Source: Spirochaetota bacterium
GTDB lineage: Bacteria > Spirochaetota > Spirochaetia > Treponematales > Treponemataceae
Length of the DNA: 64,000 bases
Direction of reading: 5' to 3'
Assembly: GCA_023393015.1 (NCBI GenBank)
Contig: JAEWMY010000051.1
Span: forward strand, 46,893 to 110,892
The notes beneath the pieces are model-generated. The model made no database searches. It had not been told where the DNA came from and worked only from the letters and a program-made list of their open reading frames with translations. This document shows positions 42,790-50,773 of the stretch, in pieces (the stretch's first letter is position 1; each line of letters begins with the position of its first letter). Position numbers and translations under genes: made by a program.

Positions 42790-43299
42790 GTGAGCGGCAT
42801 GGTTCGTGCCGTCTTTCCGGGTTCTTTTGATCCCCCTACATTTGGCCATCTCAATATCATCGAACGGGCGCGGACCATGTTCGACGAGATTCACGTCGTC
42901 GTGGCGGTGAATAGCGACAAGAAGTATCTTTTTTCCGCGGAGGAACGGGTCGACCTGATTCGGGACATGGTTTCGGATTGGTCGACGATCTCGGTTCATT
43001 CCTGGAACAGCCTTATCGTCGAGTACGCCAGAAAGAACGATGCCCACGTTCTCATCCGCGGTGTCAGGAATCTGGCGGATTTTTCCTATGAATTCGATTT
43101 GGCGATGATGAATCGTGGCCTAAATCCGGGTATCGAGACGGTTTTCCTGTCAACCGATCCTCAGTATTTCGTGCTCAGGTCAAGCGCGATCAAGGAGTTG
43201 GCCTCCTTGGGCGGAGACGTGTCCTCCATGGTCCCTCCCGCCGTCGCGGCGCTATTGCGCAAGAAGTACGCCGAAAGGACTAGTTCGACAAAAACCTGA
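42790..43299 (+). CDS. coaD: Phosphopantetheine adenylyltransferase
   Basis: Fourth step of coenzyme A synthesis, making dephospho-CoA from 4'-phosphopantetheine and ATP. The N-terminal signature is VFPGSFDPPTFGHLNII with the GH of the TxGH motif. VLIRGVRNLADFSYEF and the C-terminal RSSAIKELASLGGDVSSMVP are typical. I place the start at the GTG 42790 because GGGAGG lies 6 bases upstream; the ATG at 42799 (166 residues) would be 15 bases from it and is the alternative. Total 169 residues. Divergent from the lipoprotein gene. Confidence 0.95.
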   Translation: MSGMVRAVFPGSFDPPTFGHLNIIERARTMFDEIHVVVAVNSDKKYLFSAEERVDLIRDMVSDWSTISVHSWNSLIVEYARKNDAHVLIRGVRNLADFSYEFDLAMMNRGLNPGIETVFLSTDPQYFVLRSSAIKELASLGGDVSSMVPPAVAALLRKKYAERTSSTKT

Positions 43300-43316
43300 A
43301 AAATGTAAGATTGCCC

Positions 43317-43345
43317 TTGACACGGATTCGTCAAGACTATAGTAT
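43317..43345 (+). promoter_or_regulatory. Promoter of rpmF-acpP-rnc
   Basis: TTGACA (43317-43322) and TAGTAT (43340-43345), 17-base spacer. Leader of about 52 bases before rpmF with GTGAGG upstream of the ATG. Confidence 0.7.
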
Positions 43346-43403
43346 CTGTTGTAACTTTATTCCAAGCTTAGCACGGAAATAATTTTAATGTGAGGTTGCA
43401 TAT

Positions 43404-43592
43404 ATGGCAGTGCCAAGAGCGAAAACGTCCAAGGCTCGTACCCGCCGGCGACAGGGGATTAACATGCGCTTAACCGCGCCGACCCTGACCGAGTGCGGAA
43501 ATTGCGGGAACCTTGTTTTGTCCCATCGCGTGTGCCCCAAATGCGGTTTTTATCGCGGGCGCCAGGTAATTAATCCCGAAAATAACGGTTAA
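43404..43592 (+). CDS. rpmF: 50S ribosomal protein L32
   Basis: 62 residues. MAVPRAKTSKARTRRRQ is the L32 signature. Two pairs CGNC and CPKC (about residues 31-34 and 44-47) form the zinc site of the C-plus form. Followed by acpP and rnc, a common fatty-acid/RNA group. The zinc form depends on zinc supply. Confidence 0.96.
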   Translation: MAVPRAKTSKARTRRRQGINMRLTAPTLTECGNCGNLVLSHRVCPKCGFYRGRQVINPENNG

Positions 43593-43610
43593 ACCGGAGG
43601 ATGAGCTAAA

Positions 43611-43847
43611 ATGGACGAATTATTCCAGAAGATCCAGAAGTTGATTGCGGACAAGCTCGAGATCGAAGAGGGCAAGATCACCCTTGACGCCTCGTTCCGT
43701 CAGGACCTCGGGGCCGACAGCCTCGATACCTATGAGCTCGTGTATGCCATCGAAGAGGAAATGGGAATCAGCATTCCCGACGAGAAGGCGAACGAGTTTG
43801 AGACCGTGCGCGACGCGTACGATTTCATCAAGTCCCAGTCCAAGTAA
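43611..43847 (+). CDS. acpP: Acyl carrier protein
   Basis: 78 residues. Carries growing fatty acids on a phosphopantetheine arm attached to the Ser of GADSLDTYELVYAIEEE (Ser at about residue 38). The acidic four-helix sequence is canonical. The arm derives from CoA, whose synthesis enzymes CoaX and CoaD are also encoded in this window. A CGGAGGA site precedes the ATG. Confidence 0.97.
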   Translation: MDELFQKIQKLIADKLEIEEGKITLDASFRQDLGADSLDTYELVYAIEEEMGISIPDEKANEFETVRDAYDFIKSQSK

Positions 43848-43867
43848 CCTCTTTCCAGGAGAGCCCG

Positions 43868-44593
43868 TTGTTCCGTTTTCGAAGCCCTCTCGGAGGGGAG
43901 CGGAATCAGGCGCTCTCCGCCTTCCAAAAGCGGGCCGGTATCCGATTCAAGGACGCCGGCCTTCTTGATTTAGCCTTCCATCATCGATCCTTCTCCAACG
44001 AAAGCTCGGGCGAACGCGTGAATAACGAGCGTCTCGAGTTTCTCGGCGACGCCGTACTCGGGATGGTGGTCGCGGCGCGCCTGTACGAATGCATGGCCGA
44101 GCGCACGGAAGGCGACTTGGCGAAGACGAAATCCGTCGTCGTGTCGGAAGATACGCTGTCCGATGTCGCGCGCGGCCTCGGTGTCAACGAATACCTCGTC
44201 CTCGGAAAGGGAGAGGAACTGTCGGGAGGGCGTCAGAAGAAGGCCATCCTCGCGGACGCGATGGAGGCGATAATAGGCGCCTTGTATCTCGATTCGGGAT
44301 ATCGCGCCGCGCAGGAGTTCGTCCTCGGAATTATCAATCCGCAAATCACCCTCGTTCTCCAGAATCGGCATCACAGGGATTACAAGACGCTGTTGCAGGA
44401 GTACGTGCAAAAGAACTTCAAGACCGTTCCGAAATACAGCCTGTCCAACCGAACGGGTCCGGATCATGACCGGACCTTCTGGGTATCCGTAACGGTACAG
44501 GGTACGGCGTACGGACCCGAGTCGGGAAAAAACAAAAAAGAGGCGGAACAGGCGGCGGCGGCCGTGGCGTGCCGCGAGCTTTCGCTGCAATAG
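43868..44593 (+). CDS. rnc: Ribonuclease III
   Basis: Cuts double-stranded RNA in rRNA processing. 241 residues. The catalytic signature NERLEFLGDAVLGMVVA is near 54-70. The second acidic site is ILADAMEAIIGALYLDSG. The C-terminal dsRNA-binding domain runs from DYKTLLQEYVQ to EAEQAAAAVAC. The start is a TTG at 43868 with CCAGGAGAG upstream. Last gene of the rpmF operon. Confidence 0.95.
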   Translation: MFRFRSPLGGERNQALSAFQKRAGIRFKDAGLLDLAFHHRSFSNESSGERVNNERLEFLGDAVLGMVVAARLYECMAERTEGDLAKTKSVVVSEDTLSDVARGLGVNEYLVLGKGEELSGGRQKKAILADAMEAIIGALYLDSGYRAAQEFVLGIINPQITLVLQNRHHRDYKTLLQEYVQKNFKTVPKYSLSNRTGPDHDRTFWVSVTVQGTAYGPESGKNKKEAEQAAAAVACRELSLQ

Positions 44594-44620
44594 CGGAAAC
44601 GGTTACCGGCGAGCGCGCCT

Positions 44621-45988
44621 TCAGGAGTCCCGACCGGTCAGTCTCCGTTCCCGAACGAAGGCCCGCGCTATCTCGAGAAGGCGCGACTTCTCGTTCAACT
44701 CGGGGTCGTCAAGGACGGCGGATAGAAGCTCGCGCAGTACCATACCGGTAATCGGGCCCGGCGGGATGCCGGCCTCGCCCAAATCGCTTCCGTTTACGGC
44801 AAGATCGCGTAAACTGAACGCGTGCTTCGCCGCGAGAATCCCTGCAATACGGTTTCTGAGTTCGTCGATCTCGGGCGGTTCTCCGCGAACGCCGGAGATC
44901 GCGAAGGAGTCCGCCGCGCGGAGCGCGAACAACGGCTCGAGTTCGTCCGTTCCGACGCGCACGACGAAGCGGCGAATCGCGGCGTCCGTCCATGAGGATT
45001 CATAGTGGAACATGTGCTGCTCGACGAGGTGGCAGACGCGGGCGATCGTCCTGTTCGGGAACTTCAACCTCGTCATGACGGATCGGGCGATCCTCGCCGA
45101 GGCGGTTTCGTGTCCGTGAAAGGTTACCGCGCCGTTCGCGTCAAAGGCTCGGACGGAGGGTTTCCCGACGTCGTGGAAAAGGCCCGCGAGCGAAATCTCG
45201 GGCACTTCTCGCGGGCACGCGGAGCACGTCAGGAGAATATGATCGAGTACGTCATGCCGGTGTCTGCCTTTTTGCTCGACGCCACGGCATGCCGAAAGTT
45301 CGGGAAGTATGAGTTCCATAAGGCCCGTTGTTTCCATATAGCCGAAAGCCGTCAGGGGGTCGGGCGCCGAAAGGAGCTTGAGCAATTCATCTCGTACGCG
45401 TTCGGGCGCGACCTTCGCGGTCACGCCGAGCGAGGCGGGAATCGCGTTGAGCGTCGCCTCGTCGATCCCGAAACCTGAAAGGGCTGAGAACCGAACCGCC
45501 CGTAAAGGGCGAAGGCCGTCTTCGGCGAAGCGCGCGCTGGGATCTCCGACGGCCCGGATGATCCGCCGGGACACGTCGTCCCGTCCGCCGAAGGGATCCA
45601 CCACCGCGCCGTCCGGGAGCGATACCGCTATCGCGTTCATGGTGAAATCGCGTCGGGAAAGGTCCTCTTCGATCGTCACGTCGTATCTCACCGAATCGGG
45701 CCTTCGTCCGTCGGTGTACTCCGACTCCGCGCGAAATGTCGTGCATTCGATCGCGTGTCCGCGAAACGGGATAGTCACGGTGCCGTGCTCGATTCCCGTC
45801 GGAATCACGCGGGGAAAGATGGCCATGACTTGCTCGGGCAACGCGTCGGTGGCGACGTCCCAGTCCTCGGCTTTCTTGCCAAGAAATCGGTCGCGGACGG
45901 CGCCTCCGACGAGGTAGACGCGATGGCCCGCGTCCGAGAAAATACGGGAAAAATCCTTGAGGTCGCGGGGTACGGGTACTCTGTCCAT
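44621..45988 (-). CDS. cca: CCA tRNA nucleotidyltransferase with HD domain
   Basis: Adds CCA to tRNA 3' ends; needed because the three tRNA genes here encode no CCA. From the ATG at 45988 it has 455 residues. The nucleotidyltransferase head shows VYLVGGAVRDRFLGKKAEDWDVATDA with the catalytic Asp pair in DWD (about residue 42). RRDFTMNAIAV follows, then the RNA-binding neck with GLRPLRAVRFSA. An HD domain has HRHDVLDHILLTC and LAGLFHDVGKPS. Longer upstream starts were rejected because the promoter -10 overlaps them. Confidence 0.93.
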   Translation of the reverse strand: MDRVPVPRDLKDFSRIFSDAGHRVYLVGGAVRDRFLGKKAEDWDVATDALPEQVMAIFPRVIPTGIEHGTVTIPFRGHAIECTTFRAESEYTDGRRPDSVRYDVTIEEDLSRRDFTMNAIAVSLPDGAVVDPFGGRDDVSRRIIRAVGDPSARFAEDGLRPLRAVRFSALSGFGIDEATLNAIPASLGVTAKVAPERVRDELLKLLSAPDPLTAFGYMETTGLMELILPELSACRGVEQKGRHRHDVLDHILLTCSACPREVPEISLAGLFHDVGKPSVRAFDANGAVTFHGHETASARIARSVMTRLKFPNRTIARVCHLVEQHMFHYESSWTDAAIRRFVVRVGTDELEPLFALRAADSFAISGVRGEPPEIDELRNRIAGILAAKHAFSLRDLAVNGSDLGEAGIPPGPITGMVLRELLSAVLDDPELNEKSRLLEIARAFVRERRLTGRDS

Positions 45989-45997
45989 CGCGTTTGG

Positions 45998-46027
45998 AGT
46001 ATACTCAAAAGGGTTCGGCCAATACAA
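45998..46027 (-). promoter_or_regulatory. cca promoter, near-leaderless
   Basis: TTGTAT (46022-46027) and TATACT (45998-46003) on the minus strand, 18-base spacer. Nine bases separate the -10 from the ATG, giving a leader of about 3 bases. GAGTATACTC here is a palindrome, so a -10 also reads on the plus strand towards the thiamine pyrophosphokinase gene, but without a good -35. Confidence 0.5.
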
Positions 46028-46037
46028 GCGAGGATAC

Positions 46038-46715
46038 ATGCGGGGTTTGCTGTTTACGGGTGGCGAGATGCCGGACATGGCGATCGCCGCGCTCTTTTTC
46101 GGAAACTATGAATATTCCGTCGCCGCGGATTCCGGGCTCGAAGCCGCCTTGCGCGCGGGCGTCGTGCCCGATCTGGCGGTCGGAGACATGGACAGCATCC
46201 GTTCGCGTTCGCTTCTTGATTCCCTTCCGCCGGATCGCGTGGAACGATGGGACGTGGACAAGGATTATACCGACACGGAGATCGCGCTTACGGCTCTCGC
46301 AAGGCGCGGCGTCGACGAAGTCGTGCTCGTGGGCGGCGGCGGCGGGCGACTCGATCATCTATTCGGAATAGAAGACCTGTTCCGGAGGGACTATTTCCCC
46401 GAGCTCTGGATTTCCGCCGAAACGATCGTCGCCGTCGTCGAGGGAGGAACCCGTCGCGCGCGGCTCGGTATCGAGGGGCTTTCGGAAACGATGCCGCTTT
46501 CGGTATTTCCCGTCGTGCCGCGCGCCGGCGCGTCGGCGGGAAGGACATGCCGTGCCGAGGGACTGCACTGGAGAATCGACGGCCTAGACTGGGACGCGGG
46601 AGACTACAGCCTCAGCAACCGAGCGGACGGGACGCGCGCGCTGATAGACGCGGGGGCGGGACGTTTTTTGGTCGTCCTGCCGGCGAGTGGGGAGCTGAAA
46701 ATCTCTTATTTATAG
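46038..46715 (+). CDS. Thiamine pyrophosphokinase-family protein
   Basis: Predicted to convert thiamine to thiamine diphosphate. 225 residues from the ATG at 46038, preceded by GCGAGGA. It has the family N-terminal domain with VAADSGLEAALRAGVVPDLAVGDMDSI (about 33-59), the DKDYTDTEIAL segment near 75-85, and VLVGGGGGRLDHLFG near 96-110. The C-terminal part is the B1-binding domain. Divergent from cca; its last 10 bp overlap the convergent SPFH-like gene. Confidence 0.9.
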   Translation: MRGLLFTGGEMPDMAIAALFFGNYEYSVAADSGLEAALRAGVVPDLAVGDMDSIRSRSLLDSLPPDRVERWDVDKDYTDTEIALTALARRGVDEVVLVGGGGGRLDHLFGIEDLFRRDYFPELWISAETIVAVVEGGTRRARLGIEGLSETMPLSVFPVVPRAGASAGRTCRAEGLHWRIDGLDWDAGDYSLSNRADGTRALIDAGAGRFLVVLPASGELKISYL

Positions 46716-47548
46716 GAGCGCAAGGCCTTGAGCGCCTCGGTTTCCTCGCTTTTCATCACCGCGAGGTAGTCGATGAGTACCGGATATTTGGTGAGCACCT
46801 CTCCGAGGCGCGAGAAGCGCTCGAATTGCAGGTATTCCGCGAAGGCCGCTTCCGCCTCGACCGTTGCCGCCGAAAAAAGCCGGGCGTTTCGTTGGTCGGT
46901 ATACTCCTTCCAGGCGGCCGCCGTCGCCTCGTAGAGCGCGATATCGGGGACCGAGGCGAGGCTCACCGATACTGACACGATCTCAAGGTCGTTTTGCCGA
47001 GAGGAAAGGCGGGCGGAAACGTCTTGTTCGATAGCCTGGTTCGCGCCGACTTCGAGCGCGGACGGGGAAGCGGAGGTTATAGCCGCCGGGACGACCGACG
47101 AGACGGCCGTTTCGACGAGTTCCGCGATCCGTTCGTTCGCCCATGCGTCCAGGGCCGACTGATCGCGAATGCCGAGATCGCGTACAAGCGAGGGCAGTCG
47201 CGTCGCCGAAACGCGGAACGATATCTCGCACTCCGCTTTCCAGGAAAACGAATGTTTCCCGCCGAGCATGGACGCGTACGTTTCGCCGGACGGAAGGTTG
47301 CCCCCGACCGAAACGCTTCGAGTGAGGGGTGAAAGCGCGAAGGAGATCGTCTCCGCGTTCGTCGGTATCAGACGCTCCCAATGCCACGCGAAGACCCCCG
47401 GCATGATGGGCGTCGGGTCGACGCCGCCCGTTTTGCTCGATAACACGCCGACGGAGCCCCGTGGTATAAAAAGCGCGCTCCATCCGAACGCGAATACGCC
47501 ACCCGCGAGAAGGGCGATTACGAGTAGCGATACGAAAAACTTTTTCAT
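46706..47548 (-). CDS. SPFH/prohibitin-like membrane-anchored protein
   Basis: 280 residues: an N-terminal membrane helix (about 4-22) and a domain that begins IPRGSVGVLSSKTGGV, followed by PIMPGVFAWHWERLIPTNAE. This is the N-terminal pattern of SPFH (stomatin/prohibitin) proteins, which scaffold membrane complexes and proteases. The second half is helical with a predicted coiled coil near 200-260. Match is by eye. AGGGG lies upstream of the ATG. It overlaps the thiamine kinase gene tail to tail by 10 bp. Confidence 0.72.
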   Translation of the reverse strand: MKKFFVSLLVIALLAGGVFAFGWSALFIPRGSVGVLSSKTGGVDPTPIMPGVFAWHWERLIPTNAETISFALSPLTRSVSVGGNLPSGETYASMLGGKHSFSWKAECEISFRVSATRLPSLVRDLGIRDQSALDAWANERIAELVETAVSSVVPAAITSASPSALEVGANQAIEQDVSARLSSRQNDLEIVSVSVSLASVPDIALYEATAAAWKEYTDQRNARLFSAATVEAEAAFAEYLQFERFSRLGEVLTKYPVLIDYLAVMKSEETEALKALRSYK

Positions 47549-47614
47549 GCGTGGCCCCTGTTACAAGCGTTGGAATGGCTGTATAGTCGTTACGAGGGAG
47601 TATACAGCACTTTT

Positions 47615-47953
47615 ATGGACAGGAAAAGACGCAAACTACTGACCCTCCGCTTTTTGTACCGGACGACGTTGTTTCTCGGCGCGTTTTCGATCGGTCTGGC
47701 GGCCTTTTACTACTTCGGGAACGTTCAGTATTTTCTCGATTCCACGCAACGGTTGCTGTTGACGCTGTTGTCGATCGTGTCCGTGGCCCTTTCTCTCGTT
47801 TCCGTCTTTACCGTCGTCCCTTCCGCGTTCCTGTTGTTTGCGGGAGACAGGAGATACGCGTTGCCCGTGATCGTGAGCGTGTTCCTTTTCGTCGTGGCGG
47901 TCTGCTGCGCTGCCCTGTCCCGTGTCGTAATGATCGTTTCGGTCGGAAACTGA
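47615..47953 (+). CDS. Small membrane protein, function unknown
   Basis: 112 residues starting MDRKRRKLLTLRF with a basic head, then about three hydrophobic segments (near 17-35, 45-70 and 80-105). Inner-membrane protein by prediction. The start at 47615 gives the positive-inside head; an in-frame codon 45 bases upstream adds a non-family tail. There is no close Shine-Dalgarno site. No family recognised. Divergent from the SPFH gene. Confidence 0.65.
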   Translation: MDRKRRKLLTLRFLYRTTLFLGAFSIGLAAFYYFGNVQYFLDSTQRLLLTLLSIVSVALSLVSVFTVVPSAFLLFAGDRRYALPVIVSVFLFVVAVCCAALSRVVMIVSVGN

Positions 47954-47957
47954 CGCG

Positions 47958-47987
47958 TTGACAAACCGTCGGAGCGCGAACTATTAT
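47958..47987 (+). promoter_or_regulatory. aroH-glgA promoter, near-leaderless
   Basis: TTGACA (47958-47963) and TATTAT (47982-47987), 18-base spacer. The ATG is 8 bases after the -10, so the leader should be about 1-2 bases. Confidence 0.65.
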
Positions 47988-47995
47988 ACCCGCAC

Positions 47996-48388
47996 ATGAG
48001 CTTGTTCCGTAAAACCCTGGCGGTACGCGGCGCCGTTTGCTGCGAGAACACCGTCGAATCCGTTTCGACGGAAGTGCCGGCCCTGTACAGGGCGTTACTC
48101 GCCGAAAACCGCATCAAGGAACGCCACGTCGTTTCCGTGATGTTTTCGGTTACGCCCGACATTGATTGCCTCAACCCGGCTACCGCGTTGCGGAGAGCGG
48201 GGCTCGCCTCCGAAGTTCCCCTGTTCGCGGCGGCCGAACCGGCCGTTTCCGGCATGTTGCCGCGCGTCATACGCGTATTGATAACATGGCGGGGAACGGG
48301 CGGGGTCGTACCGGTATACATGAACGGGGCCGAGGCCTTGCGCCCCGACCTGTCGACGTCTCGATCGGGCGCGGACCGTTCCGAATGA
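47996..48388 (+). CDS. aroH: Chorismate mutase, AroH type
   Basis: Converts chorismate to prephenate on the way to Phe and Tyr. The 130 residues match the trimeric AroH family: VRGAVCCENT at the N-terminus, FSVTPDIDCLNPATALRR in the middle, PRVIRVLITW, and VYMNGAEALRPDLS at the C-terminus. The active-site residues around RVIRVLI and VYM..A..LRPD are kept. It overlaps the glycogen synthase gene by 4 bp (ATGA), an unusual partner. Confidence 0.9.
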   Translation: MSLFRKTLAVRGAVCCENTVESVSTEVPALYRALLAENRIKERHVVSVMFSVTPDIDCLNPATALRRAGLASEVPLFAAAEPAVSGMLPRVIRVLITWRGTGGVVPVYMNGAEALRPDLSTSRSGADRSE

Positions 48389-49980
48389 CAAGCCGGGTTC
48401 GCTCGGTTTGGGTAATAACGCGCGAGTACGCCGGAATCGCCGAAGCGGGCGGCGTCAAGAACGTGGCGTGTTCGCTCGCGGAAGGCCTCGCTCGCCGGGG
48501 CCTCGGGATAACCGTCATGCTTCCCCGATACGGATGCGTGAGCCAGGAAGGCTCGTTCCTGTTCTCCTGTAGCGTTCGCGTGCTCGGGGAGGATCACGAG
48601 GTCGTGTTCTCGACACTGACTGTCAACGGCGTGCGGATCGTCCTTCTTTCCGCCGGCTTGTTCCTGGACAAACGCGAGGTGTACGTCTATTCGGCTCTCG
48701 ACGAGGGCGTCGTTCCCGGCGCGACGCGGGGCAAAGGCCATCACGACGGCGATTGCATGAACGTCGTGCTTCAAAAGTGCGTGCTCGAATACGCGCGGTT
48801 CGTCGGAAGCGCGCCAGATATCGTGCACTGCCAGGACGCCCATACCGCCTGTCTTCCCGCGATGGCGAGAACGGCGCCCGAATGGACATCCGTGTTTTCC
48901 CGCGCGTCCTTCGTGACGACGATCCACAACGCGGGCCCCGGTTACAGACAGGTAATTCCCGGCATCCCCCGAGCCGCATCCCTGACGGGACTTTCCGAGG
49001 ACGTTCTTTCGAAGGCTTGCCTGAACGGAAACGTCGAGCCGTTTTTGCTTTCGGCGTGTTACGGAAACCTTACCACCGTCTCGCCCTGGTACGCGGACGA
49101 ACTAGTCTCGCCCGCATATGATTCGCTTTCGGAGGGACTGTCGGGCGAGTTCGCGCGGAGGGGTACGCCGATCGAGGGAATCGTCAACGGGATCGACGCG
49201 CATCGATACGAACCTTCAGATACGGCGCGGTCCTGCCTTCCGTACGCCTTCAACCCGGAAACAGGCGATCTCGCGGGAAAATACCGCTGTCGGGATTCGT
49301 TTATCGGGTTGCTGCGCCGATTTCCGACGACGGGCGAATTAGCCGCTTTCGGCACGCTCGACGACGCCCCTCGCGCGGTATACTTCGCCTATCACGGAAG
49401 GATCGTCTGGCAAAAGGGCCTCGACACACTGGTCGAGGCGGCGCGAACCGTGCTCGCGAGGTCGGAGCACTCCCGATTCGTCGTGTTGGGGCAGGGATCG
49501 TCAGATCTCGAGGCGTTGTTGATGGAGATGTCTCGGCTTTATCGGGGACGGTTCGCGTTCATCCGCGGATACGAGCGTGCGCTCGCTCGGCTTACCGTCG
49601 CGCAATCGGATTTTCTCGTCCTTCCGAGCCTGTTCGAGCCCTGCGGCCTCGAGGATTATATCGGTCAGTTATTCGGAACGATACCCATCGCCCACGCCGT
49701 CGGCGGCTTGCAGAAGATACTTCACGGACGCAACGGCTATCTGTACCGTTCGGAGGATCACGGCGCGTCGGCCTCCGTGCTCGCGGGCATCTTGCTCGAG
49801 CATGCGGGTAGGGTAGCAGACTCGCCGGGAAGGGGCTGCGGGCACATCGAGCGCTACTCGAACATCATCCGCTTCGCGGCACGGCACGTGCGTGAGCGGT
49901 GTAATTGGGAACGCATAATCGAGGAACGCTACCTTCCGTACTACGATTCCGTCGTCTCCGAAGACATGCGAGCGCGATGA
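48385..49980 (+). CDS. glgA: GT5-family glycogen synthase-like glucosyltransferase
   Basis: Predicted to extend alpha-1,4-glucan from ADP- or UDP-glucose. With the ATG at 48385 (overlapping the aroH stop) it has 531 residues. Family features: GIVNGIDAHRYEP near 265, YHGRIVWQKGLDTLVEA in the C-terminal Rossmann domain, and SLFEPCGLEDYIGQLFG with AVGGL after it. The N-terminal KTGGLGDV motif that binds the donor phosphate reads EAGGVKNV (residues 20-27), so the usual Lys is Glu. An upstream start at 48166 lies inside aroH in another frame and was rejected. Donor choice or activity may differ from E. coli GlgA. Confidence 0.87.
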   Translation: MTSRVRSVWVITREYAGIAEAGGVKNVACSLAEGLARRGLGITVMLPRYGCVSQEGSFLFSCSVRVLGEDHEVVFSTLTVNGVRIVLLSAGLFLDKREVYVYSALDEGVVPGATRGKGHHDGDCMNVVLQKCVLEYARFVGSAPDIVHCQDAHTACLPAMARTAPEWTSVFSRASFVTTIHNAGPGYRQVIPGIPRAASLTGLSEDVLSKACLNGNVEPFLLSACYGNLTTVSPWYADELVSPAYDSLSEGLSGEFARRGTPIEGIVNGIDAHRYEPSDTARSCLPYAFNPETGDLAGKYRCRDSFIGLLRRFPTTGELAAFGTLDDAPRAVYFAYHGRIVWQKGLDTLVEAARTVLARSEHSRFVVLGQGSSDLEALLMEMSRLYRGRFAFIRGYERALARLTVAQSDFLVLPSLFEPCGLEDYIGQLFGTIPIAHAVGGLQKILHGRNGYLYRSEDHGASASVLAGILLEHAGRVADSPGRGCGHIERYSNIIRFAARHVRERCNWERIIEERYLPYYDSVVSEDMRAR

Positions 49981-49981
49981 C

Positions 49982-50010
49982 TTGACTTTTTCCGGTCGTT
50001 ACGATAGATT
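49982..50010 (+). promoter_or_regulatory. Promoter of the tRNA-Thr/tRNA-Tyr unit
   Basis: TTGACT (49982-49987) and TAGATT (50005-50010), 17-base spacer, +1 about 10 bases before tRNA-Thr. Confidence 0.65.
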
Positions 50011-50026
50011 TGCGCTCGTTCGCGTT

Positions 50027-50100
50027 GCCAACTTAGCTCAGTCGGCCAGAGCACGTGATTTGTAATCTCGGGGTCCAGGGTTCGAATCCCTGAGTTGGCT
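50027..50100 (+). tRNA. tRNA-Thr (anticodon TGT)
   Basis: Acceptor GCCAACT/AGTTGGC, D-arm GCTC/GAGC, anticodon loop TTTGTAA (anticodon TGT, reads ACA), T-arm CAGGG TTCGAAT CCCTG. The anticodon stem CGTGA/TCTCG has a U-U mismatch at the middle pair (29-41). Discriminator T; CCA not encoded. Confidence 0.93.
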
Positions 50101-50127
50101 GGGCTGTAAGCGATGCGTTTCTTTCAT

Positions 50128-50209
50128 GGGGAGATTCCCGAGCGGTCAAAGGGGGCAGACTGTAAATCTGTTGGCTCAGCCTTCCAAGGTTCGAATCCTT
50201 GTCTCCCCA
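50128..50209 (+). tRNA. tRNA-Tyr (anticodon GTA)
   Basis: Type II tRNA with a long variable arm. Acceptor GGGGAGA/TCTCCCC, anticodon stem GCAGA/TCTGT with loop CTGTAAA (anticodon GTA), variable stem TTGGCTCAGCCTTCC, T-loop GTTCGAATC. Discriminator A; CCA not encoded. 27 bases after tRNA-Thr. Confidence 0.95.
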
Positions 50210-50244
50210 AAAGCCTTCCTTGCAACAAGGAAGGCTTTTTTTTT
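50210..50244 (+). terminator. Strong terminator after tRNA-Tyr
   Basis: A perfect 13-bp stem with CAA loop (50210-50222 and 50226-50238) followed by T to 50244. Confidence 0.92.
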
Positions 50245-50291
50245 CTGTCGTTTTTTCGCTCTTCGCGGATTTCGCGTTACGGGGGCTTTGC

Positions 50292-50747
50292 ATGGATGAC
50301 GTCTTTTACCGGAACGGATTGCGCTTTCAATGCGCTCAATGCTCCGCGTGCTGCAGGCATGATCCGGGGTTCGTGTACCTTTCCGAGCGGGATCTGGCGG
50401 CGCTCATGGCATGGTCCGGCCTTGATCGTGAAGGCTTCATTACGCGATACTGCAGGTGGGTTTCACGCGGCGACGGTCAGGAAGTTCTGTGCCTTTTGGA
50501 AAAACCGGGTTATGATTGTATATTATGGGACGGCGGATGCGTCGCGTACGAATCCAGGCCGCTTCAATGCTCGACGTATCCCTTTTGGCCGTCCCTCCTC
50601 GCGGACAGGGACTGGTGGGAGGCCAACGCCCGCGAGTGCCCCGGGGTTAACGCGGGGCCGCTGCACGGTTTCGAAGAGATCGAGGCGTGTCTCGAGGCCA
50701 GAAGAAGGGAGCCGTATATTCGGAGGCCGGAGAAACCGCGAGACTAG
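50292..50747 (+). CDS. YkgJ-family Fe-S/zinc cluster protein
   Basis: 151 residues. The CxxCxxCC cluster FQCAQCSACC (about residues 13-22) is the YkgJ signature. Further Cys at YRCW-like CRW and CEC-type positions (about 54, 67, 76, 83 and 93), in CILWDGGCVAYESRPLQC, complete the likely metal site. The family is annotated as a putative Fe-S or zinc protein of unknown role. The ATG at 50292 is preceded by GGGGG; the open frame continues back into the tRNA terminator and is not used. The MBL gene follows. Confidence 0.85.
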   Translation: MDDVFYRNGLRFQCAQCSACCRHDPGFVYLSERDLAALMAWSGLDREGFITRYCRWVSRGDGQEVLCLLEKPGYDCILWDGGCVAYESRPLQCSTYPFWPSLLADRDWWEANARECPGVNAGPLHGFEEIEACLEARRREPYIRRPEKPRD

Positions 50748-50773
50748 AGGAAACGCAGAAAAGGATGCCGCAG

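Noticed and set aside
47582..47606. TATAGT/TATACA before the 112-residue membrane protein as another leaderless promoter
   Set aside because: No acceptable -35 at 16-18 bases for either -10 candidate.
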